DNA of 64,000 nt from QHVT01 sp036389275 (GTDB lineage Bacteria; Acidobacteriota; Thermoanaerobaculia; Gp7-AA8). The position numbers and the translations under genes are program-made. Where the stretch lies: NCBI GenBank assembly GCA_036389275.1, contig DASVQE010000014.1, forward strand, positions 18,066 through 82,065. The letters are read 5' to 3'. The notes under the pieces are model-generated. The model was given only the letters and a program-made list of their open reading frames with translations, was not told the DNA's origin and ran no database searches. Below are positions 8,011 through 23,982 of the stretch, piece after piece (within the stretch, counting starts at the first letter, position 1; every line of letters starts with the position of its first letter).

Positions 8011-9365
8011 GCGTCCGCGTCCGCTTCGCGCCCAGCCCGACCGGGCATCTGCACGTCGGCGGCGCGCGCACGGCCATCTTCAACTGGCTTTACGCGAAGC
8101 ATCATCGCGGCACGTTCGTGATCCGCGTCGAAGACACCGATCAGGCGCGCTCGACACGCGAGTCCGAGCAGATGGTGCTCGACGATCTCCGCTGGCTCGG
8201 CCTCGACTGGGACGAAGGTCCATACCGCCAGAGCGAGCGTCTCGACTTTTACGCGCGCCTCGGACGCGAGCTCGTCGAGCGGAACATCGCCTACCGCTGC
8301 TACTGCACCGAGGAAGAACTCGAGGCGAAGCGCAAACAGGCGGAGATCGATGGACGACCGCCGCACTACGACTTGAAATGTTGGATCGACCGCCGCGATG
8401 ACGACGCGCCGCACGCGATCCGCTTCCACGTTCCTGACGACGGCGACGTCACCATCAACGATCTCATTCGCGGCGAGATCACCTGGCGCAAGGAATCCCT
8501 CGGCGATTTCATCGTCATCCGCTCCGACGGCTTCCCCGTCTACAACTTCTGCGTCGTCGCCGACGATCACGACATGGAGATCACCCACGTGATCCGTGCC
8601 GAGGAGCATCTGACGAACACGCATCGCCAGGTGCTGATCTATCGCGCCATGGGCTGGCGCGTGCCGGAGTTCGCGCACGTCTCGCTGATCCTCGGGCAGG
8701 ACCGCACGAAACTCTCCAAGCGCCACGGTGCAACGTCCGTTGCCGCGTACGCCGACGAGGGCTATCTCGCCGAGGCGATGTTCAACTACCTGACGCTCCT
8801 CGGCTGGTCGTCGCCGGCGGGCGCCGAGCAGTTCACGCGCGACGAAGCGGTCGCGCAGTTCTCGCTCGACCGCGTCAATGCAGCGCCGGCAGTCTTCGAC
8901 CCGCAAAAACTCGACTGGCTCAACGGGCAATACATCCACGCGATGAGCGCGGCCGACCTCGCGCCGCTGGTGCGACGCTTCTTCGACGCGCCGTGGCTCG
9001 ACGAAGCGATCGACGTGGTGAAGACGAGCGTGCACCGGCTGACGCAATTCGAAGAGACCTTGCGCTTCGTGACCGAATACGCGCCGCCGCAGGTCGATCG
9101 CGCGTTCGCCGAGCAGCTCGCGCAGGAACTGCGCGCGAACGGCACGCCGACCGATGAGGCGAGCTACAAAGCGATGGTCGAGCGGTTGAAGAGTGCCACC
9201 GGACTCAAAGGCAAATCGCTCTTCATGCCGCTGCGCCTTGCGCTGACGGGACTCGAGCATGGGCCGGAGCTGGTCCGCTCGATTCCGCTGCTCGAGCGCG
9301 CCAGCGAATGCGATCCGCGCGTCCTCTCGCCGCTGGCGCGCGTCGAGCGGATCCTCGCCGCATGA
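8007..9365 (+). CDS. gltX: Glutamyl-tRNA synthetase
   Basis: A 452-residue class I synthetase. The HIGH-type signature is FAPSPTGHLHVGGART at residues 6-21, and the KMSKS-type loop is KLSKRHG near 237. The anticodon-binding C-terminal half is present at normal length. The ATG at 8007 overlaps the ispF stop. It is distinguished from the short glutamyl-Q enzyme at 44.1 kb by this C-terminal domain. It is embedded in a tightly overlapping operon with pyrD and rlmB. Confidence 0.95.
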   Translation: MSVRVRFAPSPTGHLHVGGARTAIFNWLYAKHHRGTFVIRVEDTDQARSTRESEQMVLDDLRWLGLDWDEGPYRQSERLDFYARLGRELVERNIAYRCYCTEEELEAKRKQAEIDGRPPHYDLKCWIDRRDDDAPHAIRFHVPDDGDVTINDLIRGEITWRKESLGDFIVIRSDGFPVYNFCVVADDHDMEITHVIRAEEHLTNTHRQVLIYRAMGWRVPEFAHVSLILGQDRTKLSKRHGATSVAAYADEGYLAEAMFNYLTLLGWSSPAGAEQFTRDEAVAQFSLDRVNAAPAVFDPQKLDWLNGQYIHAMSAADLAPLVRRFFDAPWLDEAIDVVKTSVHRLTQFEETLRFVTEYAPPQVDRAFAEQLAQELRANGTPTDEASYKAMVERLKSATGLKGKSLFMPLRLALTGLEHGPELVRSIPLLERASECDPRVLSPLARVERILAA

Positions 9366-10318
9366 TCTATCGCGCCGTCCGCGCGGCTCTCTTCCACCTC
9401 GACGCGGAGGATGCGCACGAGTGGACGGCCTCGCAGATCGAAGCGTTGCAGCAGATCCCGATCGCGCTGCGCGTCGTCGAGCGTTTCTGCCGGCCGCCGG
9501 CGGATGCCGCGCGCACGCTGTTTGGCTTGCGCTTCCCGTCACCGATCGGCATCGCCGCCGGCTTCGACAAGAACGCACGGATGATGCCGCTGCTCGCCGC
9601 GCTCGGCTTCGGCTTCATCGAAGTCGGCACCGTGACGCTCCGTCCGCAGCCGGGCAATCCGCGGCCGCGGCTTTTCCGGCGGCCGGAGCAGCGCGCGCTC
9701 GTCAACCGCATGGGCTTCAACAACGACGGCGCGGACGCGATCGCGGCGCGGCTGCGTGCGTGGCAACGGACCGTGCCGCTGTTTGTGAACGTCGGCAAGA
9801 ATCGCGACGTGCCGCTCGAAGGCGCGGCCGAGGCGTATGTGGAGTGCTACCGCCGCGTCGCGCCGCATGCCGACGCGGCGGTGCTCAACCTCTCCTCGCC
9901 CAACACGCCGGGTCTGCGCGAGCTGCAGCGGCCGGAGCACCTCGAGAGTCTTTTGCGCGGCGTGCAAAGCGTGCGCAGCGGACCGGTGCTGATCAAGATC
10001 GCGCCCGACCTCGACGCGGCGGAGCTCGCCGAGATCTGCGAGGTCTGCACGCGCCTCGCCGACGGCATGGTCTGCACGAACACCACGATGGTCGAAGGCG
10101 GCGGACTCTCCGGTGGCCCGTTGATGGAACGGAGCACCTCCATCCTTGCGCAGGTGCGGAAGAACGTAGGTCCGGAGTTCCCGCTGATCGGCGTCGGCGG
10201 TGTCTTTACCGTCGACGACGCGCGCGCAAAAATCAGCGCCGGGGCGAACCTCGTGCAGGTCTACACCGGCTTCATTTATGAAGGGCCGATGATCGCGAAG
10301 AGGCTGGCGAAGGCATGA
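9362..10318 (+). CDS. pyrD: Dihydroorotate dehydrogenase, class 2 (quinone)
   Basis: A 318-residue membrane-associated enzyme that oxidises dihydroorotate to orotate and passes electrons to quinone, here presumably menaquinone. The N-terminal helix region IYRAVRAALFHLDAEDAHEW is the class 2 quinone tunnel. GIAAGFDKNA and NLSSPNTPGLR carry FMN contacts and the catalytic serine typical of class 2. ATGA overlaps join it to gltX upstream and rlmB downstream. Confidence 0.95.
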   Translation: MIYRAVRAALFHLDAEDAHEWTASQIEALQQIPIALRVVERFCRPPADAARTLFGLRFPSPIGIAAGFDKNARMMPLLAALGFGFIEVGTVTLRPQPGNPRPRLFRRPEQRALVNRMGFNNDGADAIAARLRAWQRTVPLFVNVGKNRDVPLEGAAEAYVECYRRVAPHADAAVLNLSSPNTPGLRELQRPEHLESLLRGVQSVRSGPVLIKIAPDLDAAELAEICEVCTRLADGMVCTNTTMVEGGGLSGGPLMERSTSILAQVRKNVGPEFPLIGVGGVFTVDDARAKISAGANLVQVYTGFIYEGPMIAKRLAKA

Positions 10319-11022
10319 TCGTCTACGGAACGAATCCGGTGATCGAAGCGCTGCGCGCCCATCCGAAGCGGGTGCGCTACATCGGCGTCACGCGCGACCA
10401 GAGCGGGCGGATGCAGAAAGTGCTGGCCGAGGCGAAGAAGCAGGGCATCGCCGTGCGCACGATGACCACCAACGAGCTCGACAAGCTCACCAATCGCGGC
10501 GTGCACAACGGTGTGGTGGCGGAAGTCGACGCCGGCACGTACGTCGACCTCTACGACGTCGTCGACGAGTCGAATTTCGTGCTGATCCTCGACGGCATCA
10601 CCGACCCGCAGAACTTCGGCGCGATCCTGCGCGTGGCGGACGGCTTCGCGGTCGACGTGGTGATCATCCCGGAGCACGAGAGCGTGGGACTCACGCCGGC
10701 GGCGATCAAAGCGAGCGCGGGCGCATCGGAATGGGTGAAGGTCTCGCAGGTGACGAACCTTGCCCGCGCCATCGAGCTGCTGAAGGAAAAAGGCTTCTGG
10801 GTCTACGCGGCGGCCGCGGACGGAGATCGCGCCGACGCCATCGACTTCACCGGCAAAGTGGCCATCGTGATGGGAAGCGAGGGCAAGGGCGCGCGGCGCA
10901 ACGTGCTCGAGCATTGCGACCGGACGGTGAGCATCCCGATGTTCGGCCACGTCGACTCCTTCAACGTCGCCTCCGCGGCGGCCGTTCTCTGCTACGAAGT
11001 GGTGAGGCAAACGCGGAAATAA
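10315..11022 (+). CDS. rlmB: 23S rRNA 2'-O-ribose methyltransferase, RlmB/TrmH family
   Basis: A 235-residue SPOUT methyltransferase. The N-terminal substrate-binding domain starts YGTNPVIEALRAHP. The knot motifs are ITDPQNFGAILR (motif 1), MGSEGKGARRNV (motif 2) and SIPMFGHVDSFNVASAAAV (motif 3). This is the RlmB arrangement, which methylates G2251 of 23S rRNA. Closely related family members act on other sites, so the exact target is inferred. It is the last gene of the pyrH-to-rlmB run. Confidence 0.88.
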   Translation: MIVYGTNPVIEALRAHPKRVRYIGVTRDQSGRMQKVLAEAKKQGIAVRTMTTNELDKLTNRGVHNGVVAEVDAGTYVDLYDVVDESNFVLILDGITDPQNFGAILRVADGFAVDVVIIPEHESVGLTPAAIKASAGASEWVKVSQVTNLARAIELLKEKGFWVYAAAADGDRADAIDFTGKVAIVMGSEGKGARRNVLEHCDRTVSIPMFGHVDSFNVASAAAVLCYEVVRQTRK

Positions 11023-11029
11023 CAGGTAC

Positions 11030-11059
11030 TTGCGTGCCGTTTGGCACTTCTGCTATAAC
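11030..11059 (+). promoter_or_regulatory. Probable promoter of the tRNA-rpmG-secE region
   Basis: TTGCGT at 11030-11035 and TATAAC at 11054-11059 are 18 bases apart, about 85 bases upstream of the first tRNA. The spacer contains a small dyad, GTGCC/GGCAC. Confidence 0.55.
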
Positions 11060-11144
11060 CCGCAGTTCCTCGGCCGCCGCCGCACAAGCTCCGTTCACCG
11101 CTTGTCCGTCATAGGCTGATTGTGTCTTTGAAATCAGTAGTTTT

Positions 11145-11220
11145 GCTGGCATAGCTCAGTTGGTAGAGCAGCTGATTTGTAATCAGCAGGTCGCGGGTTC
11201 GAGTCCCGTCGCCAGCTCCA
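11145..11220 (+). tRNA. tRNA-Thr (anticodon TGT)
   Basis: A 76-base cloverleaf with an encoded CCA. The D arm starts AGCTCAGTTGG, the anticodon loop is TTTGTAA giving TGT, and the T loop is TTCGAGT. The last acceptor pair, next to position 8, is A-C, a single mismatch. Confidence 0.95.
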
Positions 11221-11235
11221 AGAGCGTCACCAGTC

Positions 11236-11322
11236 GGAGAGTTGGCTGAGCGGTCAAAAGCAGCAGACTGTAAATCTGCCGGGCCACGCCCTACGGAGGT
11301 TCGAATCCTCCACTCTCCACCA
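11236..11322 (+). tRNA. tRNA-Tyr (anticodon GTA)
   Basis: An 87-base class II tRNA with the long variable arm expected for Tyr and an encoded CCA. The anticodon loop reads CTGTAAA, giving GTA. The acceptor GGAGAGT pairs with ACTCTCC. Confidence 0.95.
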
Positions 11323-11346
11323 CTTCTCGAGTGCACCTTTTAATGG

Positions 11347-11421
11347 GCGGGAGTAACTCAGGGGTAGAGTCACAGCCTTCCAAGCTGTTGGTCGCGGGTT
11401 CGAATCCCGTCTCCCGCTCCA
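11347..11421 (+). tRNA. tRNA-Gly (anticodon TCC)
   Basis: A 75-base cloverleaf with an encoded CCA. The acceptor GCGGGAG pairs with CTCCCGC, and the anticodon loop CTTCCAA gives TCC. Confidence 0.95.
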
Positions 11422-11440
11422 GGACAATGCAGCGGATTCA

Positions 11441-11515
11441 GCCCTCGTAGCTCAGGGGTAGAGCACGTCCTTGGTAAGGACGGGGTCACGAGTTCAAATC
11501 TCGTCGAGGGCTCCA
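11441..11515 (+). tRNA. tRNA-Thr (anticodon GGT)
   Basis: A 75-base cloverleaf with an encoded CCA. The acceptor GCCCTCG pairs with CGAGGGC, and the anticodon loop TTGGTAA gives GGT. In many bacteria a tuf gene follows this tRNA. Here rpmG follows instead. Confidence 0.95.
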
Positions 11516-11540
11516 GCTTTTTTCGAATACGGGGTAAACC

Positions 11541-11699
11541 ATGGCGGCAACGCGCGAGATCATCACGCTTCAGTGCACCGAGTGCAAACGGCGCAATTAC
11601 ACGACCACCAAGAACAAGAAGACGACCACCGAGAAGCTGGAACTGAAAAAGTTCTGCCGGCACGACCGGAAGCGGACGGTGCATCGCGAGACGAAATAA
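11541..11699 (+). CDS. rpmG: 50S ribosomal protein L33
   Basis: A 52-residue L33: TREIITLQCTECKRRNYTT at the start and KKFCRHDRKRTVHRETK at the end. The first zinc pair, C12-x2-C15, is present. The second pair of the zinc-binding form is reduced to C39 followed by Asp at position 42, so zinc binding may be lost or use His 41. It lies between tRNA-Thr and tRNA-Trp, a known position for rpmG upstream of secE-nusG. Confidence 0.95.
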   Translation: MAATREIITLQCTECKRRNYTTTKNKKTTTEKLELKKFCRHDRKRTVHRETK

Positions 11700-11773
11700 G
11701 CGGTCGGCTCGCCCATTCACGTAGGGAATAACACGCCAGAGCCGGGTTTTCTCGGTCTTTTGCGGCAACCTGT

Positions 11774-11849
<76 letters not shown>

Positions 11850-11862
11850 AAATCTCGAGGCA

Positions 11863-11908
11863 ACAGCTCTTCACCGGCCCGAAAAAACGGGCGCTGGTGA
11901 AGGGCTGT
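11863..11908 (+). promoter_or_regulatory. Long hairpin just upstream of the secE ribosome binding site
   Basis: Three stacked helices can form: ACAGC with GCTGT, TTCACC with GGTGAA and GCCCG with CGGGC, closed by a loop of six A. There is no T tract after it. It ends two bases before the GGAG of secE, so it could be a tRNA 3' processing signal or a translation control element. Confidence 0.45.
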
Positions 11909-11918
11909 CGGAGTGTTC

Positions 11919-12170
11919 ATGGAATCAGCAGCAAAAGAAAATGCGCTCGTCGCCAAACCGAAAGAGTGGTGGCTTTCCACGCGGGAGTTTTTCCGCGACA
12001 CCAATCTGGAGATGCGGAAGGTGACCTGGCCGAGCCGGAGCGAAGTGGTCGGCACGACCGCCGTGGTGATCATCGCCACGCTCGTGTTCGCACTCTTCCT
12101 CTGGGGCTGCGACGCAGTGTTTTTCAAAGCGATCGACTTCCTCTTCTCGAGGTTCGGAGCGAGCACTTAG
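11919..12170 (+). CDS. secE: Preprotein translocase subunit SecE
   Basis: An 83-residue single-span SecE. The amphipathic segment FFRDTNLEMRKVTWPSRSEVV is the conserved cytoplasmic surface helix that holds SecY, followed by one membrane helix (VVIIATLVFALFLWG). I chose ATG 11919 because GGAG lies five bases upstream. A GTG two codons earlier is possible. It stands directly before nusG, the usual order. Confidence 0.95.
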   Translation: MESAAKENALVAKPKEWWLSTREFFRDTNLEMRKVTWPSRSEVVGTTAVVIIATLVFALFLWGCDAVFFKAIDFLFSRFGAST

Positions 12171-12172
12171 CG

Positions 12173-12763
12173 ATGGAAGCGACCGGCCAGAAGCAGTGGT
12201 ACATCGTCCACACCTACTCCGGATTCGAGGAGCGGGTGAAGGAGAACCTCAACCAGCGCATCGACGCCCTCGGCATGCGCGGGAAGTTCGGCGAGATCAA
12301 GATCCCGACCGAGACTCTCGTCGAGATGAAGGGCGGCAAGAAGCGCGAGGTCCAGCGCAAGTTCTTCCCCGGCTACATCCTCGTCGAGATGGACATGACC
12401 GACGACGCCTGGCATCTGGTCAAGAACACGCCGAAGGTGACCGGCTTCGTCGGCACCGGCAAGAAGCCGACGCCGCTCACGCCGGAAGAGGTCGACCAGA
12501 TCCTCACCCAGGTCGTCACCACCAAAGAGAAGCCGAAACCGAAGCACGTCTACGAGCACGGCGAGCACGTGCGGATCATCGACGGTCCGTTCACGAACTT
12601 CACCGGCGTCGTGGAGGAAGTCAATCTCGACCGCAACACGCTGAAGGTCATGGTCACGATCTTCGGCCGCTCGACGCCCGTGGAGCTCGACTTCCTGCAG
12701 GTCTCGCGATTCGATCCGAGCGAAGAACAAGGCGGCGCCGCCGGCGCCGCGAAGGCACGATAA
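12173..12763 (+). CDS. nusG: Transcription termination/antitermination factor NusG
   Basis: A 196-residue NusG. The NGN domain opens QWYIVHTYSGFEERVKENL and has FFPGYILVEM near residue 63. The C-terminal KOW domain reads GEHVRIIDGPFTNFTGVVEEV and ends EVSRF-like LQVSRF. NusG binds the RNA polymerase clamp and links it to Rho or S10. It begins two bases after secE and has a short Ala/Gly-rich tail. Confidence 0.97.
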   Translation: MEATGQKQWYIVHTYSGFEERVKENLNQRIDALGMRGKFGEIKIPTETLVEMKGGKKREVQRKFFPGYILVEMDMTDDAWHLVKNTPKVTGFVGTGKKPTPLTPEEVDQILTQVVTTKEKPKPKHVYEHGEHVRIIDGPFTNFTGVVEEVNLDRNTLKVMVTIFGRSTPVELDFLQVSRFDPSEEQGGAAGAAKAR

Positions 12764-12772
12764 GGATTTCTC

Positions 12773-13198
12773 ATGGCGAAGAAAGTTACCGGTTACATCA
12801 AGCTCCAGATTCCCGCGGGACAGGCCACGCCTGCGCCGCCGGTCGGTCCGGCCCTCGGCCAGCACGGCGTGAACATCATGGAGTTCTGCAAGACGTTCAA
12901 CGCCCGTACGGCGAAGGATCAGGGGCTCATCATCCCGGTGGTGATCACGGTCTTCTCCGACCGCACCTTCACCTTCGTCACCAAGACGCCGCCCGCCTCG
13001 ATCCTGCTGCTCCGCGCGGCCGGCATCCAGAAGGGCTCGGGCGTGCCGAACAAGAACAAGGTCGGCAAGGTCACGCGCAAGCAGGTCGAAGAGATCGCGC
13101 GCCTGAAGATGCCCGACCTCAATGCCGCTTCCGTCGAAGCGGCCATCCGCACCGTCGAGGGCACCGCGCGCTCGATGGGGATGGAAGTCACCGACTAG
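12773..13198 (+). CDS. rplK: 50S ribosomal protein L11
   Basis: A 141-residue L11, the usual length. It opens KKVTGYIKLQIPAGQATPAPPVG, followed by the GQHGVNIMEFCKTFN segment, and ends with the RNA-binding domain that carries IRTVEGTARSMGMEV. L11 forms part of the GTPase-associated centre. It starts nine bases after nusG. Confidence 0.97.
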   Translation: MAKKVTGYIKLQIPAGQATPAPPVGPALGQHGVNIMEFCKTFNARTAKDQGLIIPVVITVFSDRTFTFVTKTPPASILLLRAAGIQKGSGVPNKNKVGKVTRKQVEEIARLKMPDLNAASVEAAIRTVEGTARSMGMEVTD

Positions 13199-13242
13199 TT
13201 TTCAAGGCGCCCCAGCGCGTTGCTGAGGCATTCGACGTAGGA

Positions 13243-13258
13243 GGCTCCGCGAGGAGCC
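13243..13258 (+). promoter_or_regulatory. Small hairpin in the rplK-rplA gap
   Basis: GGCTCC and GGAGCC pair around a GCGA loop in the 81-base gap before rplA. L1 autoregulation in other bacteria uses a structured site in this mRNA, but I cannot confirm that this one mimics the 23S rRNA L1 site. Confidence 0.3.
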
Positions 13259-13279
13259 GCTAACACTACAAGGAGACAT

Positions 13280-13981
13280 ATGGCCAGACACGGCAAGAAG
13301 TATCGCGCCGCCGTCGAGAAGGTCGAACAGCGGCCGTATCAACTGGACGAAGCGTTCGGTCTGCTCAAGCAGATCGCCTACGCGAAGTTCAATGAGACGG
13401 TCGAGCTGTCGATGCTCCTCGGCGTCGATCCGAAACACGCCGATCAGATGGTCCGCGGCACGACCGTGCTTCCGCACGGTACCGGCCAGACCAAACGGGT
13501 GCTCGTGATCGCACAGGGCGACAAACAGAGGGAAGCGCAGGAAGCAGGCGCGGACCTGGTGGGCGGCGACGACATGGTCGAGAAGATCCAGGGCGGCTGG
13601 ACCGATTTCGACGCGGTCATCGCCACGCCCGACATGATGCGTTCGGTCGGCAAGCTCGGCAAAGTCCTCGGTCCTCGAGGCCTGATGCCGAACCCGAAGA
13701 CCGGCACCGTCACGTTCGACGTCGCCAAAGCATTGCAGGAGATCAAGGCCGGTAAGGTGGAGTTCCGCGTCGACAAGACCGCGATCATCCACGTCCCGGT
13801 CGGCAAGATCTCCTTTTCCGCCGATCAGCTCCGCGACAACGCCTCGGCGATCATCAACGCCGTCCGCAAGGCCAAGCCCGCGGCGGCGAAAGGCAAGTAC
13901 GTCCGCTCCATCTACATCTCTTCGACGATGAGCCCGTCGGTTCCGATCGACACCGCCATCGCCGAGTCGAAGGCGGAGTGA
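13280..13981 (+). CDS. rplA: 50S ribosomal protein L1
   Basis: A 233-residue L1. Hallmarks are KYRAAVEKVEQRPYQLDEAF near the start, the GTGQTKRVLVIAQG segment, KVLGPRGLMPNPKTGTV near residues 128-144, and the closing VRSIYISSTMSPS. L1 forms the mobile stalk at the ribosome E site and represses its own operon in many bacteria. AAGGAGA precedes the ATG. Confidence 0.97.
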   Translation: MARHGKKYRAAVEKVEQRPYQLDEAFGLLKQIAYAKFNETVELSMLLGVDPKHADQMVRGTTVLPHGTGQTKRVLVIAQGDKQREAQEAGADLVGGDDMVEKIQGGWTDFDAVIATPDMMRSVGKLGKVLGPRGLMPNPKTGTVTFDVAKALQEIKAGKVEFRVDKTAIIHVPVGKISFSADQLRDNASAIINAVRKAKPAAAKGKYVRSIYISSTMSPSVPIDTAIAESKAE

Positions 13982-13991
13982 GGAGAGACCG

Positions 13992-14537
13992 ATGAAGAAT
14001 CGCGAACAGAAAGCAGAAGCGATCTCCGAGTTCTCCACCGGACTCGGCTCCGCCACCAACGCCTTCGTGCTCGACTTCAAGGGCATCACCGTCCCGCAGG
14101 TCACCGAGCTGCGCAAGCAGGTGCGCGAGACCGGCTCCGAGTACGTCGTGGTGAAGAACACGCTCGCCCTGATCGGCGTGAAGGACACGCCGCTCACCAA
14201 GCTGAGCGGCCACTTCAGCGGCATGACCGCCGTGGCGTACAACACCACCGATGCAGTGGCCCTGGCGAAAGTGCTCACCAAGTTCGCCAAGGACGTTCCC
14301 ACCGTGCAGTTCAAGGGCGCGATGCTCGCCGGCCAGGTCGTGGCGGCCGCCGAGATCCAGAACATCGCCAACCTTCCGAGCCGCGAGGAGCTTCTCTCCA
14401 AGCTGCTCTACCTGATGCAGCACCCCATCCGCGGCCTGGCGGTCGTGCTCAACGGAACGATGCGCAACCTCGCCGTCGTCCTCGACCAGATCGCCAAACA
14501 GAAGGGCGGCGGCGGAGAAGCGGAAGCAAACGCGTAA
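13992..14537 (+). CDS. rplJ: 50S ribosomal protein L10
   Basis: A 181-residue L10. The N-terminal globular part has KNREQKAEAISEFS and VKNTLALIGV. The C-terminal helix NLAVVLDQIAKQKGG anchors the L7/L12 dimers. AGGAGAG precedes the ATG, and the gene follows rplA by ten bases. Confidence 0.96.
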   Translation: MKNREQKAEAISEFSTGLGSATNAFVLDFKGITVPQVTELRKQVRETGSEYVVVKNTLALIGVKDTPLTKLSGHFSGMTAVAYNTTDAVALAKVLTKFAKDVPTVQFKGAMLAGQVVAAAEIQNIANLPSREELLSKLLYLMQHPIRGLAVVLNGTMRNLAVVLDQIAKQKGGGGEAEANA

Positions 14538-14612
14538 GAGATTGGCGCGGGCTCTCGCGGCCCGCAAAAAAGATTTCGATTATTTCGTACCTGAAATTTT
14601 GGAGGCTGAAAA

Positions 14613-14999
14613 ATGGCGATTTCTACTGATGATTTTGTGAAGCAGATTGAGACGATGACCGTCCTCGACCTGGCCAACCTGGTCAAGGCCCTCGAAGACC
14701 GCTTCGGCGTTTCCGCCGCGGCGGCGACGGTTGCGGCGGCCCCGGCTGCCGGCGGCGCGGCTGCTGCGGCGGCCCCGGCCGAGGAGCAGACCGAGTTCAC
14801 CGTCGTCCTCAGCGAGGTCGGCGACAAGAAGATCAACGTCATCAAGGCCGTCCGCGAGGTCACCTCGCTCGGCCTGAAAGAGGCGAAGGATCTGGTCGAA
14901 GGCGCGCCGCAGACGATCAAGGAAGGCGTGTCGAAGGACGAGGCCGAGAAGATCAAGAAGGTCTTCGAAGAGGCCGGCGCCAAGGTCTCGGTCAAGTAG
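14613..14999 (+). CDS. rplL: 50S ribosomal protein L7/L12
   Basis: A 128-residue L7/L12. The N-terminal dimerisation part (DDFVKQIETMTVLDLANLVKAL) is followed by an Ala/Gly/Pro hinge at about residues 35-53 and the factor-binding C-terminal domain (EFTVVLSEVGDKKINVIK, LGLKEAKDLVEGAP). The multicopy stalk protein recruits translation GTPases. TTGGAGG lies upstream. Confidence 0.97.
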   Translation: MAISTDDFVKQIETMTVLDLANLVKALEDRFGVSAAAATVAAAPAAGGAAAAAAPAEEQTEFTVVLSEVGDKKINVIKAVREVTSLGLKEAKDLVEGAPQTIKEGVSKDEAEKIKKVFEEAGAKVSVK

Positions 15000-15020
15000 T
15001 TTTTTACGCAGTCGATTTGG

Positions 15021-15106
15021 TTCCGGGCGGTGTTCGTGCATCGCCCGGAATTGCCTTTTCCAATAGGAACCGGTGAAGGGGGGAGCGGCCTTCACCATAC
15101 GGTTCC
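15021..15106 (+). promoter_or_regulatory. Two hairpins in the rplL-rpoB leader, probable attenuator
   Basis: The 180-base gap 15000-15179 holds two structures. The first pairs TTCCGGGCG at 15021-15029 with CGCCCGGAA at 15042-15050 and extends to about 12 pairs, followed by TTGCCTTTTC. The second pairs GGAACCG (15066) with CGGTTCC (15100) around an inner GTGAAGG/CCTTCAC stem. Partial termination between rplL and rpoB is well known in other bacteria and sets the lower level of polymerase subunits. Confidence 0.6.
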
Positions 15107-15179
15107 GCCCATTCGCGTACGCCTTCCTGCGTAGCCTGCCGGAAGGTCTCGCCTGACGCGACACAAAGGAGTCCCCCGA

Positions 15180-19466
<4,287 letters not shown>

Positions 19467-19469
19467 CGA

Positions 19470-19655
19470 ATGGGACGCAGAGTGACGCTGTCGCGCATGC
19501 CGAAAGAGTCGTGTCTTGCCTGTCATGGAATCGGCTCGATCCGCATGACCGTGCACTTCCACAGCGGCGACCACGAGTGGGAAGCCCCCTGCTGGGAGTG
19601 CTTCGGCAGCGACATCAAACTGACGTTCCCGCACCCGGCCAAGACCGACAACTGA
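19470..19655 (+). CDS. Small four-cysteine protein between rpoB and rpoC, unknown function
   Basis: A 61-residue protein that I do not recognise. It has two knuckles, CLACHG at residues 15-20 and CWECFG at 41-46, separated by 22 residues, so it could bind one zinc ion in the manner of a CxxCxG-type finger such as that of DnaJ. The ATG comes three bases after the rpoB stop, with GGAG inside the end of rpoB. rpoC begins 28 bases after its stop. The tight placement argues that it is translated with the polymerase subunits. It has no signal peptide or membrane segment. Confidence 0.72.
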   Translation: MGRRVTLSRMPKESCLACHGIGSIRMTVHFHSGDHEWEAPCWECFGSDIKLTFPHPAKTDN

Positions 19656-19683
19656 TTCGTCCCGACAACAAGGGAGGCGCAAA

Positions 19684-23922
<4,239 letters not shown>

Positions 23923-23946
23923 ATCCACACATCCGCTGTTCCACCC

Positions 23947-23980
23947 ATCGGGCGGTCCGCAAGGGCCGCCCGATTTCTTT
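23947..23980 (+). terminator. Rho-independent terminator after rpoC
   Basis: A 12-bp stem (ATCGGGCGG... pairing with ...CCGCCCGAT) capped by a GCAA tetraloop at 23959-23962 is followed by TTTCTTT. It ends the secE-to-rpoC transcription unit ahead of a convergent gene. Confidence 0.92.
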
Positions 23981-23982
23981 CC

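Noticed and set aside
14547..14570. Terminator between rplJ and rplL
   Set aside because: The small GC stem is followed by A residues, not T, on the transcribed strand, so it would not terminate plus-strand transcription.
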